Shown piece by piece: positions 63,653-64,000 of a stretch of 64,000 nucleotides of DNA. The translations under genes and the position numbers were made by a program. The number at the start of each line of letters is the position of its first letter. The first letter of the stretch is position 1. The notes below the pieces were generated by a model. It saw nothing but the letters and a program-made list of their open reading frames with translations. It ran no database searches and had not been told where the DNA came from. The DNA is from Nyssa sinensis (lineage: Eukaryota > Streptophyta > Magnoliopsida > Cornales > Nyssaceae), in NCBI GenBank assembly GCA_008638375.1, contig CM018047.1:52336679-52400678 (forward strand), given 5' to 3'.

Positions 63653-63744
63653 TCAACGATGGGTATGGGCGGAAGGATTTGCCATTGGAGAAGGATTGTT
63701 GCTACTTGGAGGATCTTGCCTGGCGCTCCGGCGGACTTGATTTT
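63653..63744 (-). CDS. 3' exon (type 2a) of RRSTR peptide family, unit III
   Basis: Acceptor TTCTGAATGGCAG, then a 92-nt exon: split Glu, NQVRRSARQDPPSSNNPSPM, ANPSAHTHR and TGA at 63653-63655. Open and of the same length as 32282-32373, with Thr replaced by Ala in the motif. Its signal-peptide exon, if any, lies to the right of the window, so function cannot be judged. Confidence 0.45.
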
Positions 63745-64000
63745 CTGCCATTCAGAACCATAAGAGATTAGAAGGAAAATGGGATAGATGGACACAGGCA
63801 AGCCAAATTAAGCATTTTCTATAGCCGGCCAGGAACGGAGTCAGCCTTGGCCAAGGGTCAATTGTCCCTTTCAAATTTTTTTTTTATTTAAAAATTTTAT
63901 CATATTCTTAATACAAAACTTAAATATATTCTTTTAATTTATACTTTTTTCTCCTCTAGCTTTAACCCCAACTTATAAAAAATGTTCCATTTTTATGTTC

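Overview
The window is nuclear DNA from a flowering plant, very probably a woody or perennial core eudicot. The signs are AT-rich intergenic DNA full of (TA)n and (CT)n microsatellites, short exons with GT-AG introns, a plant RABB1 GTPase, an isoprenylated metal-binding-like protein, and Tat- and Athila-lineage Ty3/gypsy retrotransposons. I cannot name the species from sequence alone. Only two ordinary genes are complete: a HIPP-type gene at the left edge (23-609, +) and RABB1C/Rab2 (20034-23419, +, six exons, 211 aa).

Left part (610-20033): two MITE-like inverted-repeat elements, a diverged tandem repeat, the left part of a very large LTR beginning TGTCACGACCC (6750 to a 100-N assembly gap at 9449-9548), the 3' part of a Tat retrotransposon carrying an antisense spliced gene and its 3' LTR (9549-12662), a long gene-free stretch, a decayed LINE-type RNase H fragment (about 17410-17800), and the TATA-bearing promoter of the Rab gene.

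Right part (24239-64000): a tandem array whose repeat unit is about 6.3-6.8 kb once inserted elements are subtracted. Each unit carries, on the minus strand, pieces of a small two- or three-exon gene: a signal-peptide exon, and one or two short 3' exons encoding a conserved RRSTRxxP...NPSP motif. I do not recognise this family and treat it as the most interesting item. Intact or nearly intact copies lie at 25747-26275 and 39412-39971; other exons are broken or orphaned. Each unit also holds a plus-strand exon pair of an unrecognised gene (28887-29231 and 59123-59467).

The array has been inflated by transposons whose borders can be read to the base because the sister unit supplies the empty site or because target duplications are perfect: a 1,119-bp hAT-like element (26837-27955), a 3.8-kb solo LTR (33762-39394) itself split by a 1.8-kb solo LTR (34844-36641), a full-length 10.4-kb Tat element (40054-50451) with almost identical 534-bp LTRs, an Athila-like element with a large in-frame internal deletion (51511-58856), and a 1.1-kb solo LTR (61733-62878). 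In the Tat element gag-pol is broken at six places whereas the antisense three-exon gene is fully open, and its intron positions match those of the partial element at 9549-12662.
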